This document shows positions 8,181-16,935 of a stretch of DNA of 46,233 nt, in pieces. Where the stretch lies: assembly GCA_023267045.1 (NCBI GenBank), contig JAHFOB010000008.1:1-46233 (forward strand). Direction: 5' to 3'. Source of the DNA: Candidatus Zambryskiibacteriota bacterium (GTDB taxonomy: Bacteria; Patescibacteriota; Minisyncoccia; Phycocordibacterales; DATDWN01). Every line of letters begins with the position of its first letter. Position 1 is the first letter of the stretch. Below the pieces are notes generated by a model, which was given only the letters and a program-made list of their open reading frames with translations, did no database searches and was not told where the DNA came from. The position numbers were made by a program, and so were the translations under genes.

Positions 8181-8666
8181 TCAAACCACGAGACCACTAT
8201 ACTTCTTCGATAGTTCGTTCATGGCCGCCTTAAAAATCGGCCTATGAGTTCTATATAGCAATCTCAATAGGAACTGGTCGGCTTTTTCCCAACGTGGCGC
8301 CCAGATGGTGGTGAACTTACCATACATGATTTCGGTTCTCATCTTGCCAACCAGAGAATCTCCGTCGACAAGATACGCAACTTTACGATGCAACCCAGTG
8401 ATCACGTCATAAATCTTCTTCCCCTCGCCGCGCTCAAATGTCAGACCAGTTTCCTCTTCGAACTCACGAATAGCGGTATCCTCGAGATCTATGTCCTCGA
8501 GATGGTCACGGTTTTTACCACCAGGGTGTTTTGTTTGTACTTCCTGGTCCGGATATCTCGGGTTTGTCCCAAGACTGTCCTGAACCAGAACATATAATTC
8601 TCCAAGTTCATATTTGTAAGCAACCACGAAAGCCGCCCCATCAAAACGTATGTTATCAATGTCCAT
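8181..8666 (-). CDS. Nudix hydrolase
   Basis: A 161-aa protein with an intact Nudix core: HPGGK, an insertion, then EDTAIREFEEETGL, where the REFEEETG helix provides the metal-binding glutamates. The substrate is unknown; the family hydrolyses nucleoside diphosphates linked to various groups. The frame is open further upstream, but the start at 8666 is chosen for the strong AGGAGGTAAAA before its ATG. It has its own promoter (-35 TTGACT 8726-8731, 17-bp spacer, -10 TATTGT 8703-8708) and terminator, so it is an independent unit next to rnhB. Confidence 0.85.
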   Translation of the reverse strand: MDIDNIRFDGAAFVVAYKYELGELYVLVQDSLGTNPRYPDQEVQTKHPGGKNRDHLEDIDLEDTAIREFEEETGLTFERGEGKKIYDVITGLHRKVAYLVDGDSLVGKMRTEIMYGKFTTIWAPRWEKADQFLLRLLYRTHRPIFKAAMNELSKKYSGLVV

Positions 8667-8702
8667 TTTTACCTCCTTTCCGAGGTCATTAATTCCTACA
8701 AA

Positions 8703-8731
8703 ACAATAGCACGTCTGTTTGGTAAAGTCAA
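8703..8731 (-). promoter_or_regulatory. Promoter of the Nudix gene
   Basis: TTGACT, 17 bp, TATTGT reading leftward. It overlaps the 3' edge of the rnhB region, and the mRNA would have a ~30-nt leader with a strong Shine-Dalgarno site. Confidence 0.6.
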
Positions 8732-8736
8732 TCAAG

Positions 8737-9339
8737 TTATATATTACGGCAAAATGTCCCTCTGTGAAGAGCTGAAAGACCGTTTTTGGAGATTGCTTTT
8801 CGATGGCTCAATGTGCCGTAGCCTTTGTGTATTTCAAAGCCATATTTTGGAAACTTCTTACCAGCTTTTTTCATAATATTGTCTCTGGAGACTTTAGCAA
8901 CAATTGAGGCCAGTGAAATAACTTTCTTTTTATCATCTCCGCGAATTATGGTTTTTTGATAAATGAATTCTTTTGGAGCTTTGAGACCACCGTCAAGAAA
9001 AACTTGTGTTTCTTTTGGATTAACTTTTAATTTGTTCAAACATTTCAGAACACACGATCGTATGGCAAAATTAATTCCCTTTTTATCTATAACTTTAGAA
9101 CTTTCATAACATACGATATATCGTATGTTATCAGTTTTTCTAGCTATTTTGATTTTTTTAAAGATTTTTTCCCTTTTTTCTGGAGAAAGTTTTTTTGAAT
9201 CTCGAGCTTCTACAAAAAGTTTACTGATTTTATTTTGATCACTGGTTTTTATTAAAACAACACCAACAGCAACAGGCCCAGCTAGTGGTCCACGTCCAAC
9301 TTCATCAATTCCTACTATTGTTTTAATATTCTTTCTCAT
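8737..9339 (-). CDS. rnhB: Ribonuclease HII
   Basis: A 200-aa enzyme that nicks RNA in RNA-DNA hybrids and removes misincorporated ribonucleotides. The N-terminal GIDEVGRGPLAGPV supplies the first two acidic residues, DSKKLSPEKRE follows, VFLDGG carries the third, and SLASIVAKVSRDN the fourth. Full family length. A 26-bp perfect palindrome lies within the coding region at 9106-9131; its core matches the operators around the TrpR-like gene 23 kb away. Confidence 0.95.
   Translation of the reverse strand: MRKNIKTIVGIDEVGRGPLAGPVAVGVVLIKTSDQNKISKLFVEARDSKKLSPEKREKIFKKIKIARKTDNIRYIVCYESSKVIDKKGINFAIRSCVLKCLNKLKVNPKETQVFLDGGLKAPKEFIYQKTIIRGDDKKKVISLASIVAKVSRDNIMKKAGKKFPKYGFEIHKGYGTLSHRKAISKNGLSALHRGTFCRNI
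9106..9131. repeat. 26-bp perfect palindrome inside rnhB
   Basis: ATAACATACGATA followed by its exact reverse complement. The central TACGATATATCGTA is identical to the centre of the palindromes at 32294-32339 and 32769-32792. No amino-acid insertion is obvious relative to the RNase HII family, so it may be a regulator-binding site or chance. Confidence 0.6.
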
Positions 9340-9415
9340 AACAATAAATATTAAGAAATCTTTGGTTTCTTATTTCTAACGGGATTCATCTGTCAATTTT
9401 AACATATAAGAGAAA

Positions 9416-9444
9416 GGACCCTTCCGCCAATGCGTTTAGGGTCC
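9416..9444 (-). terminator. Terminator overlapping the small membrane gene stop
   Basis: GGACCC / GGGTCC stem with a T-rich tail on the minus strand. The stop codon of the 9436-9609 gene lies in the loop, so coding and terminator overlap. Confidence 0.65.
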
Positions 9445-9609
9445 CTGCTGTTTGCTACATTCGATTCCAGTCTTTACTGGAACAGCAAATGTGAAGAAAA
9501 GCACCGTCAATCCGAAAATCGAGTGACCGCTAAAAAACAAAAACATAGCGGTCACAAAGAGCATGGCAGAGCCAACAGATGCTAGGGTGATTTTGTCTTT
9601 GACAGTCAT
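9436..9609 (-). CDS. Tiny two-helix membrane protein
   Basis: A 57-aa protein with two hydrophobic segments (about 8-27 LASVGSAMLFVTAMFLFF and 31-46 IFGLTVLFFTFAVPV), predicted to cross the membrane twice. The start at 9609 is supported by TAGGAGGTGCT directly before the ATG; the frame is open further upstream but without such a site. The intrinsic terminator overlaps its end. It resembles the other small, independently transcribed genes in this window. Function unknown. Confidence 0.65.
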   Translation of the reverse strand: MTVKDKITLASVGSAMLFVTAMFLFFSGHSIFGLTVLFFTFAVPVKTGIECSKQQGP

Positions 9610-9694
9610 AGCACCTCCTAGCGAGAGATTATCACACAAAACCGGAAATTTATCCAGCATTTTATTTTTGATATAATCGTCGATTTTACCGTGC

Positions 9695-9700
9695 TATAAT
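9695..9700 (+). promoter_or_regulatory. Extended -10 box of dnaE
   Basis: TGCTATAAT ending 12 nt before the dnaE ATG; transcription from it would give a leader of only a few nucleotides. Confidence 0.55.
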
Positions 9701-9712
9701 ACGAAAATAAAT

Positions 9713-12700
9713 ATGCAAGAAAAAACTACAGCTAAATTTATCCACTTACATACTCATAGTCACTACAGCTTGCTCAACGCCTTGCCGAAAATAAACGCAT
9801 TGGTTGATGAAGCAAAGAAAAATGAGATGTCAGCACTGGCTCTGACGGACAATGGAAATCTGTACGGAGCTATTGAGTTTTATCAAACCTGTAAGAAGAA
9901 AGGTATAAAACCGATTGTTGGTATTGACGCCTATGTTGCCTACAGAAGTCGCCGTGACAAACAGGCTGGAGTAGACAAAGAAAGATATCGGTTGGTTTTG
10001 CTGGCAAAAAATAATGCTGGATATAAAAACTTGATAGAACTTGTGACACTTTCTCACCTCGAAGGCTTTTATTACAAACCAAGAATGGACAGAGAGTTGT
10101 TAGAAAAATATCACGAAGGACTTATCGCCATTGCCCCTTCTTTTTCTAGCGACATTTTAGGATCCCTAAAAGTTTCAAACGACGATCAAGCACTCGAGAG
10201 GTTGGATTGGTATAAAAAGACATTTGGTAGTGATGGAGGCGAGCCAAACTTTTTCCTAGAAATAACTCATCATCCAGAAATAAAAGGTCACGAGGAAAAC
10301 ATGAAAAAAGTTGTGGAGTTTGCTCAAAAAACAAACACTCCCCTGGTTGCTGGACATGATATCTACTATATTGCACCGGAAGATCGTATCGCTCGGCAAA
10401 CACTACTTTCAATCCAAGCTCAAACTGATGAGAAAATAGAAGAAGGTGATGAAGATTTTTCTTTTATTTCACAAAAACAAGCAGAAAAATATTTCAAAGA
10501 TTTACCAGAGGCACTTCTAAATACAACAAAAATAGCTGACAGATGTAACTTAGAAATATCGATTGGAAAATGGTCACTGCCAAACTACATAGTAGAGAGT
10601 GGACTTTCGTATGACGAAGAATTCAGAAAAATTGTGGAGAGTGGTCTCGCGAAAAAAAACTTGGAAAAAACTCCGGAACTTTTAGAGAGAATGGAGTACG
10701 AACTGAAAGTTATAAAAGACAAAGGTTATGCACCGTACTTTCTAGTGGTGGCTGATTTACTTCGACATGCTCACGAACACGGAATTCTAACTACGATCAG
10801 AGGTTCAGTCGCTGGATCACTCTGTACTTTTCTTGCTGGAATTACAAACGTAAACCCGCTTGAATACAAATTGCCGTTCGAAAGATTCCTAAACCCTTCT
10901 CGTCCATCAGCGCCCGACATTGATATGGATTTTGCCGACAATAGACGCGACGAGATGATTGAATACACAAAACAAAAATATGGCGTGGATAAGGTCGCCC
11001 AAATAGGAACGTTCGGTACAATGGCCGCTCGAGGGTCTGTCCGAGATGTCACTCGGGCACTTGGATTTCCGTACAGTTTGGGAGACTCAATTGCAAAGAT
11101 GATTCCGATGGGAGCACAGGGATTTCCTATGACACTCGATAGAGCACTGAAAGAAAATCCAGAATTGAAAACACGATACGACGCCGAACCGGACGTCAAA
11201 AAAATAATAGACATGTCCAAAAAAATAGAAGGTTGTGCGCGACACATTTCTGTGCACGCGGCCGGTGTGGTTATTTCTCCTACACCTCTGACCGACTATG
11301 TCCCACTACAATACGATACAAAAGGCCAAGATAATGGACAGCATAAAATAATCACACAATATGACATGAATGATGTTGGTGAAGACGGTGTGGGACTTTT
11401 GAAATTTGATTTTCTTGGAATTAGAAATCTTTCAATACTTGCAGATGCAGTCAAAATCACAGAGAAAATAGAGGGTGTAAAAATTGATATTGAAAATATT
11501 CCGATAAATGATAAAAAAACTTTTGAAATGCTTGCTCGCGGAGAAACCATAGGACTTTTCCAGCTGAACGGTGATGGTATGACTCGCGCACTGAAAGATT
11601 TGAAACCAACTGTTATCCACGATATAAACGTCATGGTGGCACTCTATCGTCCCGGACCGATGGATAACATACAGGAATACATCGCCCGTAAACACGGCAA
11701 AAAACCGATTGTCTATCTCCACCCAAAAATGAAAAGTTTTCTTGATAGAACGTTTGGTGTGCTTGTTTACCAAGACGATTTACTGATGACTGCTATTGAA
11801 GTCGCCGGATATAACTGGGAAGAAGTGGACAAATTCCGCAAAGCAGTTGGCAAGAAAATTCGTGAGGAAATGGCAAAGCAACACGTAAAGTTCGTAGAGG
11901 GTTGCCAAAAACACGGTGGGATGTCAGAAAAAAAAGCAGAGGAACTGTGGGATTTATTTGAACCATTTCAAGGATATGGTTTCAACAAAGCCCACGCCGC
12001 AAGTTATGGAAAAGTGGCCTACCAAACTGCCTACATGAAAGCAAACTTCCCTGCTATCTATATGTCGGCAGTACTTACTGCAGAATCCGGTGACGTGGAG
12101 AAAATCGCTGAAATAATCGGTGAGTGTAAAAGAATGGGTATTCCTGTTTTGCCACCAGATATAAACCAGTCATTTGAAGGCTTCTCCGTAGTCAAAGCAA
12201 AAGCTGTGACGGCCGAGAGTGCGAAAATCGCCGAAACAGGAAAAGTCGATGTTGACTCCATTCGATTTGGATTAAACACAATAAAAAACTTTGGTGAAGG
12301 TATTAGCTCGTCAATAATAAAAGAACGCAAAGCAAACGGGCCTTTTATTTCCCTATCGGATTTCCTCCGACGAATCAAAGATAAAAATTTGAATAAAAAA
12401 TCTCTTGAGTCGTTAATAAAAGCCGGAGCAATGGATTCGTTCGGTGATAGAGCGTTATTTTTACACAACTTAGACAAATTACTTACATTTAATAAAGAGG
12501 AAAAAAGTAAAGAATCTCTCCAAGATTCACTTTTTGGTAGTTCAACACAAGTTTCGGAAATACATTTGGAACCGACAGCAAAAACAAACCCTGCCGACAA
12601 ACTGATGTGGGAAAAAGAACTTTTGGGACTGTACATTTCTGGACATCCACTCGACAGTTTCAAACACAAACTGGAAAACAAAGAAAATGATATTAAAAAA

Positions 12701-12970
12701 CTGAAAGAAACGGCTAAAGAGCGAGAACCAGTTGTCATCGGCGGAATAATTAATGAAGTTCGCAGTGTTATGACAAAAAATGGCGAGAAGATGGTATTTT
12801 TAAAAATTGAAGATTTGACTTCATCTATAGAAGCCGTGGCTTTCCCAAAAATATTCGAACAATTTCAAGCGATTTTAGTTCCAGAAAGTTGTGTGGTTAT
12901 AAAAGGAACTTTTTCTTTGAGAAACGGAGAGGTGTCGGTGCTGATTGATAAAGTGAAAGTGATGGAGTAG
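9713..12970 (+). CDS. dnaE: DNA polymerase III alpha subunit
   Basis: A 1085-aa replicative polymerase. It has an N-terminal PHP domain (HLHTHSHYSLL from residue 11), the palm with PDIDMDFAD (about 401-409), the third carboxylate segment LLKFDFLG (about 562), a helix-hairpin-helix region (KNFGEGISSSIIKERKANG, about 865), and a C-terminal OB fold (EPVVIGGIINEVRSVMTKNG, about 1005). It is slightly shorter than typical DnaE (~1160). The ATG follows an extended -10 by 12 nt and has no Shine-Dalgarno site. A large structured element begins 2 bp after the stop. Confidence 0.97.
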   Translation: MQEKTTAKFIHLHTHSHYSLLNALPKINALVDEAKKNEMSALALTDNGNLYGAIEFYQTCKKKGIKPIVGIDAYVAYRSRRDKQAGVDKERYRLVLLAKNNAGYKNLIELVTLSHLEGFYYKPRMDRELLEKYHEGLIAIAPSFSSDILGSLKVSNDDQALERLDWYKKTFGSDGGEPNFFLEITHHPEIKGHEENMKKVVEFAQKTNTPLVAGHDIYYIAPEDRIARQTLLSIQAQTDEKIEEGDEDFSFISQKQAEKYFKDLPEALLNTTKIADRCNLEISIGKWSLPNYIVESGLSYDEEFRKIVESGLAKKNLEKTPELLERMEYELKVIKDKGYAPYFLVVADLLRHAHEHGILTTIRGSVAGSLCTFLAGITNVNPLEYKLPFERFLNPSRPSAPDIDMDFADNRRDEMIEYTKQKYGVDKVAQIGTFGTMAARGSVRDVTRALGFPYSLGDSIAKMIPMGAQGFPMTLDRALKENPELKTRYDAEPDVKKIIDMSKKIEGCARHISVHAAGVVISPTPLTDYVPLQYDTKGQDNGQHKIITQYDMNDVGEDGVGLLKFDFLGIRNLSILADAVKITEKIEGVKIDIENIPINDKKTFEMLARGETIGLFQLNGDGMTRALKDLKPTVIHDINVMVALYRPGPMDNIQEYIARKHGKKPIVYLHPKMKSFLDRTFGVLVYQDDLLMTAIEVAGYNWEEVDKFRKAVGKKIREEMAKQHVKFVEGCQKHGGMSEKKAEELWDLFEPFQGYGFNKAHAASYGKVAYQTAYMKANFPAIYMSAVLTAESGDVEKIAEIIGECKRMGIPVLPPDINQSFEGFSVVKAKAVTAESAKIAETGKVDVDSIRFGLNTIKNFGEGISSSIIKERKANGPFISLSDFLRRIKDKNLNKKSLESLIKAGAMDSFGDRALFLHNLDKLLTFNKEEKSKESLQDSLFGSSTQVSEIHLEPTAKTNPADKLMWEKELLGLYISGHPLDSFKHKLENKENDIKKLKETAKEREPVVIGGIINEVRSVMTKNGEKMVFLKIEDLTSSIEAVAFPKIFEQFQAILVPESCVVIKGTFSLRNGEVSVLIDKVKVME

Positions 12971-12972
12971 AA

Positions 12973-13183
12973 AATTACTGAATATTTAAATTTCAGAGAC
13001 TGCGGAAGCAATTAGAAAACAACAATAATATGAATAGCCCGAAGCGTTGTTTGAGCACTGGTAATCCAGGCGAGTTCGCGAAAGGGCACAGTTCATATTA
13101 TTGATTGTTTTCTTGATTGCTGAGCGAGAGCAAAATCGCAGTAGCGATTTATGCGTGCTCTGAAATTTAAATATTTAGTAATT
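12973..13183 (+). repeat. Structured element, subtype B, at the dnaE 3' end
   Basis: The outer stem pairs 12973-12998 with 13158-13183 (AATTACT..TTTCAGAG / CTCTGAAA..AGTAATT). Inside are an ACTGCGGA junction, a stem AGCAAT/ATTGCT, a long AT-rich stem (GAAAACAA / TTGTTTTC), the motif CGAGAGCAA, and a hairpin with loop GCAGTAGC. Similar motifs occur in the element at 27001-27138. It fills the dnaE-thrS gap; apart from the thrS promoter I see no gene there. Confidence 0.6.
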
Positions 13184-13210
13184 TGGCGGTAATTTTGTAA
13201 AAAATAGCTT

Positions 13211-13239
13211 TTGCCCTGTTTTGTAAAAACTGCTATGCT
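13211..13239 (+). promoter_or_regulatory. thrS promoter, leaderless type
   Basis: TTGCCC (13211-13216), 17 bp, TGC-TATGCT (13234-13239), then only 6 nt to the ATG. Confidence 0.55.
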
Positions 13240-13245
13240 AATCCT

Positions 13246-14478
13246 ATGGAAAATGACAAGAAAGAAATGGATAAAAATGACCACAGGGTTATTGGCAAAG
13301 AGTTAGACCTATTTACATTCTCGGATTTGGTTGGACCAGGGCTTCCGCTTTGGACACCAAAAGGAAATATTCTTCGCGAAGAGCTCGACAAGTTTGTTTG
13401 GCAACTTCGATCAAAGCACGATTATAGTCGCGTCACTATTCCTCATATTACAAAAAAGGAACTCTATGAAAAGTCTGGACATTGGGACAAATTTTCTGAA
13501 GAACTTTTCAGAATAACTTCTCGCGAGGGCAAAGAGTTTGCCCTGAAACCGATGAACTGCCCGCACCACACACAGATTTTTGCTCGAAAGCCACATTCAT
13601 ACAGAGAAATGCCACAGCGATACGCAGAAACAACAATGGTATACCGAGACGAACAGTCTGGTGAGCTCGGAGGTTTGACGCGCGTCCTTTCTATTACCCA
13701 GGATGACTCGCATGTTTTCTGTCGAACAAACCAAATCAAAGATGAATTTTTGAAAATTTGGGACATCGTTGACTCGTTCTACAAAGCTTTTGGCTTTACT
13801 TTACGAGTACGACTTTCTTTCCGCGATCCAAAAGATTCGAGTAAATATCTCGGTACAAAAGAGATCTGGGACATGGCCGAAGGAGAATTGCGACAAATAG
13901 CAACAGACCGAGGCGCAGACTTTTTTGACGGACCTGGCGAAGCGGCGTTGTACGGACCGAAACTGGACTTTATGGCAAAAAATTCGGCTGGGCGAGAATG
14001 GCAAGTTGCCACAATCCAGCTCGACATGAACCTGCCTGAACGCTTTGATCTATCCTGTGTGAACGAAAAAGGAGAAAAGGAACGTATTGTTATGATTCAC
14101 TCTGCTATCACAGGTTCAATAGAGCGATGTGCCGCAGTTTTGATTGAACATTATGAAGGCAACTTTCCTCTCTGGCTGTCACCTATTCAAGTCAAAGTAA
14201 TTCCTGTTCGAACCCAGCACAATGAAGTGTCAAAGAGACACTTTGACATACTAAAAGAAAATGGAATTCGTGTAGAGTTTGATGACGCAGATGAAAACCT
14301 CGGTACAAAAGTCCGTGAGGCAAAGACAAATAAAATACCGTACTGGATTGTAATCGGTGATAAAGAAGTCGAGGCAAACAAAGTCACTTTAGAATCTCGC
14401 GACGCAGGTCAACTTGGACAGATGAGTGCTGAAGAACTCCTAAGTAAACTCCTCTCAGAAATTAAAAATAAAAATTAA
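13246..14478 (+). CDS. thrS: Threonyl-tRNA synthetase without TGS and editing domains
   Basis: A 410-aa class II aminoacyl-tRNA synthetase charging tRNA-Thr. Present are the catalytic core (motif 2 YRDEQSGELGGLTRVLSITQDD; zinc ligands from MNCPHH, DDSHVF and the His of MIHSAITGS; motif 3 GSIERCAAVLIEH) and the C-terminal anticodon-binding domain (VKVIPVRTQHNEVSK). The ~220-aa N-terminal TGS and editing regions of bacterial ThrRS (usually ~640 aa) are missing. The open frame begins close to the promoter, so no hidden N-terminal extension exists. Mischarged Ser-tRNA-Thr would need another checkpoint. Confidence 0.95.
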   Translation: MENDKKEMDKNDHRVIGKELDLFTFSDLVGPGLPLWTPKGNILREELDKFVWQLRSKHDYSRVTIPHITKKELYEKSGHWDKFSEELFRITSREGKEFALKPMNCPHHTQIFARKPHSYREMPQRYAETTMVYRDEQSGELGGLTRVLSITQDDSHVFCRTNQIKDEFLKIWDIVDSFYKAFGFTLRVRLSFRDPKDSSKYLGTKEIWDMAEGELRQIATDRGADFFDGPGEAALYGPKLDFMAKNSAGREWQVATIQLDMNLPERFDLSCVNEKGEKERIVMIHSAITGSIERCAAVLIEHYEGNFPLWLSPIQVKVIPVRTQHNEVSKRHFDILKENGIRVEFDDADENLGTKVREAKTNKIPYWIVIGDKEVEANKVTLESRDAGQLGQMSAEELLSKLLSEIKNKN

Positions 14479-14483
14479 AAATG

Positions 14484-14505
14484 TATTCTCGTATTCTTGA
14501 GAATA
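14484..14505. terminator. Bidirectional terminator between thrS and gyrB
   Basis: TATTCTC / GAGAATA stem with an 8-nt loop, in AT-rich sequence between the convergent genes thrS and gyrB. Confidence 0.5.
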
Positions 14506-14523
14506 TTAGAATGTTATTTGAAA

Positions 14524-14676
14524 CTAAATAGAGTTTAAATACTTTTTAATCTGTCTCATCGAATCAAAAGTAACTATTTTTGACCCAAACGGTTTTAATA
14601 TAACATCTAGAGATTCAGAATAGTTACCGTAATCCTTTTTATATTTTTTATATGTCGAGGTTTGCCTTTGTTGCAT
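14524..14676 (-). CDS. Possible 50-aa ORF overlapping the gyrB end
   Basis: A frame in a different phase from gyrB begins at an ATG inside its last codons and continues 124 nt beyond its stop (MQQRQTSTYKKYKKDYG...). Composition is protein-like (Lys, Tyr, Ser) but there is no recognised family and no clear ribosome site. It could be a coupled small protein or simply open sequence. Confidence 0.22.
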   Translation of the reverse strand: MQQRQTSTYKKYKKDYGNYSESLDVILKPFGSKIVTFDSMRQIKKYLNSI

Positions 14677-16762
14677 TAGATTGAATAAAACTCTTTCGAG
14701 CTGGTACATCTGTACCCATGAGGATATCAAAGACTTTATCTGCTGCAACTATGTCCTCAACAGCTACTTGTTTTAGAATACGTCGAGCCGGATCCATTGT
14801 TGTCTCCCAGAGTTCTTCTGCGTTCATTTCTCCAAGACCTTTGTATCTCTGGATTGAGATTTTAGACTTCGCGCCTTTGGACGCGCCCCGTACCGAGCTT
14901 TGCTCTGGTACTGGGGTTTCATCTTCAACCTCTTCTTCAGCAGTTTCAATAGCCTCTATTTCCTCGACGACTTCTTTACCAACAATTTTGGCTTTTTCTT
15001 CATCTGTATATGCATAGAAAATCTCTTTACCTTTTTTTATTTTATAAAGTGGTGGTTGCGCGATATAAATAAATCCCCCGTCAATAAGTGGTTTGAAAAA
15101 TCTGTACAAGAGCGTCAAAATAAGTGTTCGAATGTGTGCACCGTCCACGTCAGCATCTGTTGCGATTATAACTTTGTGATATCGAAGCTTTGAGATATCA
15201 AAGGTGTCACCAATCGCAGTTCCGAGTGCAATCACAAGATTTTTAATTTGTTCAGACTCGAGCATTCGGTCCAGTCTCGCTCGCTCGATATTTAAAATCT
15301 TTCCTCGAAGTGGAAGAATAGCCTGCGTTCGTCTGTCACGACCAGTTTTTGCAGTACCTCCAGCCGAATCTCCCTCCACAATAAAGAGTTCTGAATCTTC
15401 AGCGGACTTTGACTGACAGTCTGCCAGCTTTCCAGGAAGTGTCATGCCTTCGAGAGCGCCTTTGCGCAAAACAGAATCCTTTGCCGCTTTCGCCGCCTTT
15501 CGCGCCTTCAAAGCCAAAATTACTTTGTTTATGATCGCTTTGGCGTCATCTGGATTTTCTTCGAGGAAATAGGTGAAAGCTTCGGAAAAAACAGTGTTGA
15601 CTGAACCTTGGGCCTCGACTGTTCCAAGTTTTGCTTTTGTCTGACCTTCAAACTGAACTTCGCGAAGTTTTATGGAAATAACTGCAGTCAGCCCCTCCAA
15701 AACATCCTCGCCAGTAAAGTTATCTTCGGACTCTTTTATTAAATTATTTTTTCGGCCGTAGGCGTTTAGTGTTCGAGTTAGTGCTGTTTTGAAACCAGTG
15801 ACATGGGTACCACCTTCTGGGTTATAAATGTTGTTGGCAAACGCAGACAGTCGACAGGTTATGTCATCGACATACTGCAAAGAGATCTCGACAGACTCAT
15901 ATTCGTTTGTTTTCTTTTCAACATAGAAAATATTTTTATGAACAGGCTTTTGGGTACTGTTCATAAACTTTACAAGCGAGAGAAGTCCTCCTTCAAAATA
16001 AAAAGATGTGCTGGGAATTTCCAAACCAAGTTCAGAGATCTTGAAAACTTCATCTTCTTTGATTCCCTGCCCTGTACCAAGCTTTGCTTTGGTATCGGGG
16101 TTGCCAGTGTATTTCGTAGCGTCGTTTACAATAATACGCAAACCTTTTACCAGATATGCCTGCTGTCGCAAATGATCGACTACCTTTTGGAAATTGAATT
16201 CGATTATTGGAAAAATAGCTGGATCTGGTTCAAAAACAACAATCGTTCCTTTGTCTTTTGTCGTTCCAACTTTTTTGACAGCTGCTTTTTTCTTGCCTTG
16301 AGAATATTCTTGGACATAAATCCCACCGTCTTTGTAAACAGTTACTTTACAATAAATAGATAACGCGTTTACTACGGACGCACCTACTCCATGCAAGCCT
16401 CCAGAGACTTTATACCCTCCTTCCTCGCCACCAAACTTTCCACCGGCGTGAAGTGTGGTCATGATAGTCTCTAAAGCAGAAACTTTTGTTTGTTTGTGAA
16501 TATCAACTGGAATTCCTCGTCCGTTGTCAGTTACTCGAACTCGATTGCCGGGAAGCATCGTTACTTCAATCTCGTTAGCAAAACCGCCCATAGCTTCATC
16601 ACGAGAGTTGTCGAAAATTTCCCATATGAGATGGTGAAGACCGTCAGAACCGGTTGTGCCAATGTACATTCCAGGTCGCTTTCTAACCGGCTCTAGGCCT
16701 TCTAGAATCTGTATCGCATCAGCACCGTAACTATCTTTCTTTTTGACTGTTTTCTCGGCCAT
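14648..16762 (-). CDS. gyrB: DNA gyrase subunit B
   Basis: A 704-aa ATPase subunit of a type II topoisomerase. Visible are the GHKL ATP site (DNSRDEAMGG, DNGRGIPVD, GGLHGVGASVVNALS), the TOPRIM motifs EGDSAGG and DADVDG, and the C-terminal QRYKGLGEMNAEELWETTMDP. GyrB rather than ParE is inferred from overall pattern. Two in-frame palindromes occur: 16070-16100 (NPDTKAKLGTGQ) and 14886-14916 (PVPEQSSVRGA), both in variable loops with extra residues relative to the family. A TATAAT at 16796-16801 probably drives it, with a leader of about 30 nt. Confidence 0.95.
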   Translation of the reverse strand: MAEKTVKKKDSYGADAIQILEGLEPVRKRPGMYIGTTGSDGLHHLIWEIFDNSRDEAMGGFANEIEVTMLPGNRVRVTDNGRGIPVDIHKQTKVSALETIMTTLHAGGKFGGEEGGYKVSGGLHGVGASVVNALSIYCKVTVYKDGGIYVQEYSQGKKKAAVKKVGTTKDKGTIVVFEPDPAIFPIIEFNFQKVVDHLRQQAYLVKGLRIIVNDATKYTGNPDTKAKLGTGQGIKEDEVFKISELGLEIPSTSFYFEGGLLSLVKFMNSTQKPVHKNIFYVEKKTNEYESVEISLQYVDDITCRLSAFANNIYNPEGGTHVTGFKTALTRTLNAYGRKNNLIKESEDNFTGEDVLEGLTAVISIKLREVQFEGQTKAKLGTVEAQGSVNTVFSEAFTYFLEENPDDAKAIINKVILALKARKAAKAAKDSVLRKGALEGMTLPGKLADCQSKSAEDSELFIVEGDSAGGTAKTGRDRRTQAILPLRGKILNIERARLDRMLESEQIKNLVIALGTAIGDTFDISKLRYHKVIIATDADVDGAHIRTLILTLLYRFFKPLIDGGFIYIAQPPLYKIKKGKEIFYAYTDEEKAKIVGKEVVEEIEAIETAEEEVEDETPVPEQSSVRGASKGAKSKISIQRYKGLGEMNAEELWETTMDPARRILKQVAVEDIVAADKVFDILMGTDVPARKSFIQSNATKANLDI
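14886..14916. repeat. 31-nt in-frame palindrome, gyrB copy 1
   Basis: CCCC, left arm GTACCGAGC, loop TTT, right arm GCTCTGGTAC, T, GGGG. It belongs to the same family as 16070-16100 and 30220-30250. Read on the minus strand it encodes EQSSVRG, the same peptide as in rplY. Confidence 0.75.
16070..16100. repeat. 31-nt in-frame palindrome, gyrB copy 2
   Basis: CCCT, left arm GTACCAAGC, loop TTT, right arm GCTTTGGTAT, C, GGGG. The G-C pair of copy 1 flanking AGC is replaced by A-T, a compensatory change. It is read in a different frame (DTKAKLGTG). Confidence 0.72.
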
Positions 16763-16858
16763 TTGTATGAGTTTTTGAGTTAATTTAACTTAGTAATTAT
16801 AGCAAATTTAAGACTCAATAACAAGTGATTTTCCTCTGTTTTTAGGATTAAAATATAC

Positions 16859-16888
16859 TTGACAAGGTATATATGATTATGTTAAAGT
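16859..16888 (+). promoter_or_regulatory. Promoter of the 108-aa accessory gene
   Basis: TTGACA (16859-16864), 18-bp spacer, TAAAGT (16883-16888), reading rightward. Confidence 0.6.
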
Positions 16889-16935
16889 GTCTGGGCAAGA
16901 TAGTTCCTTTCATTTCACTTCAGTAGAAGAAAACG

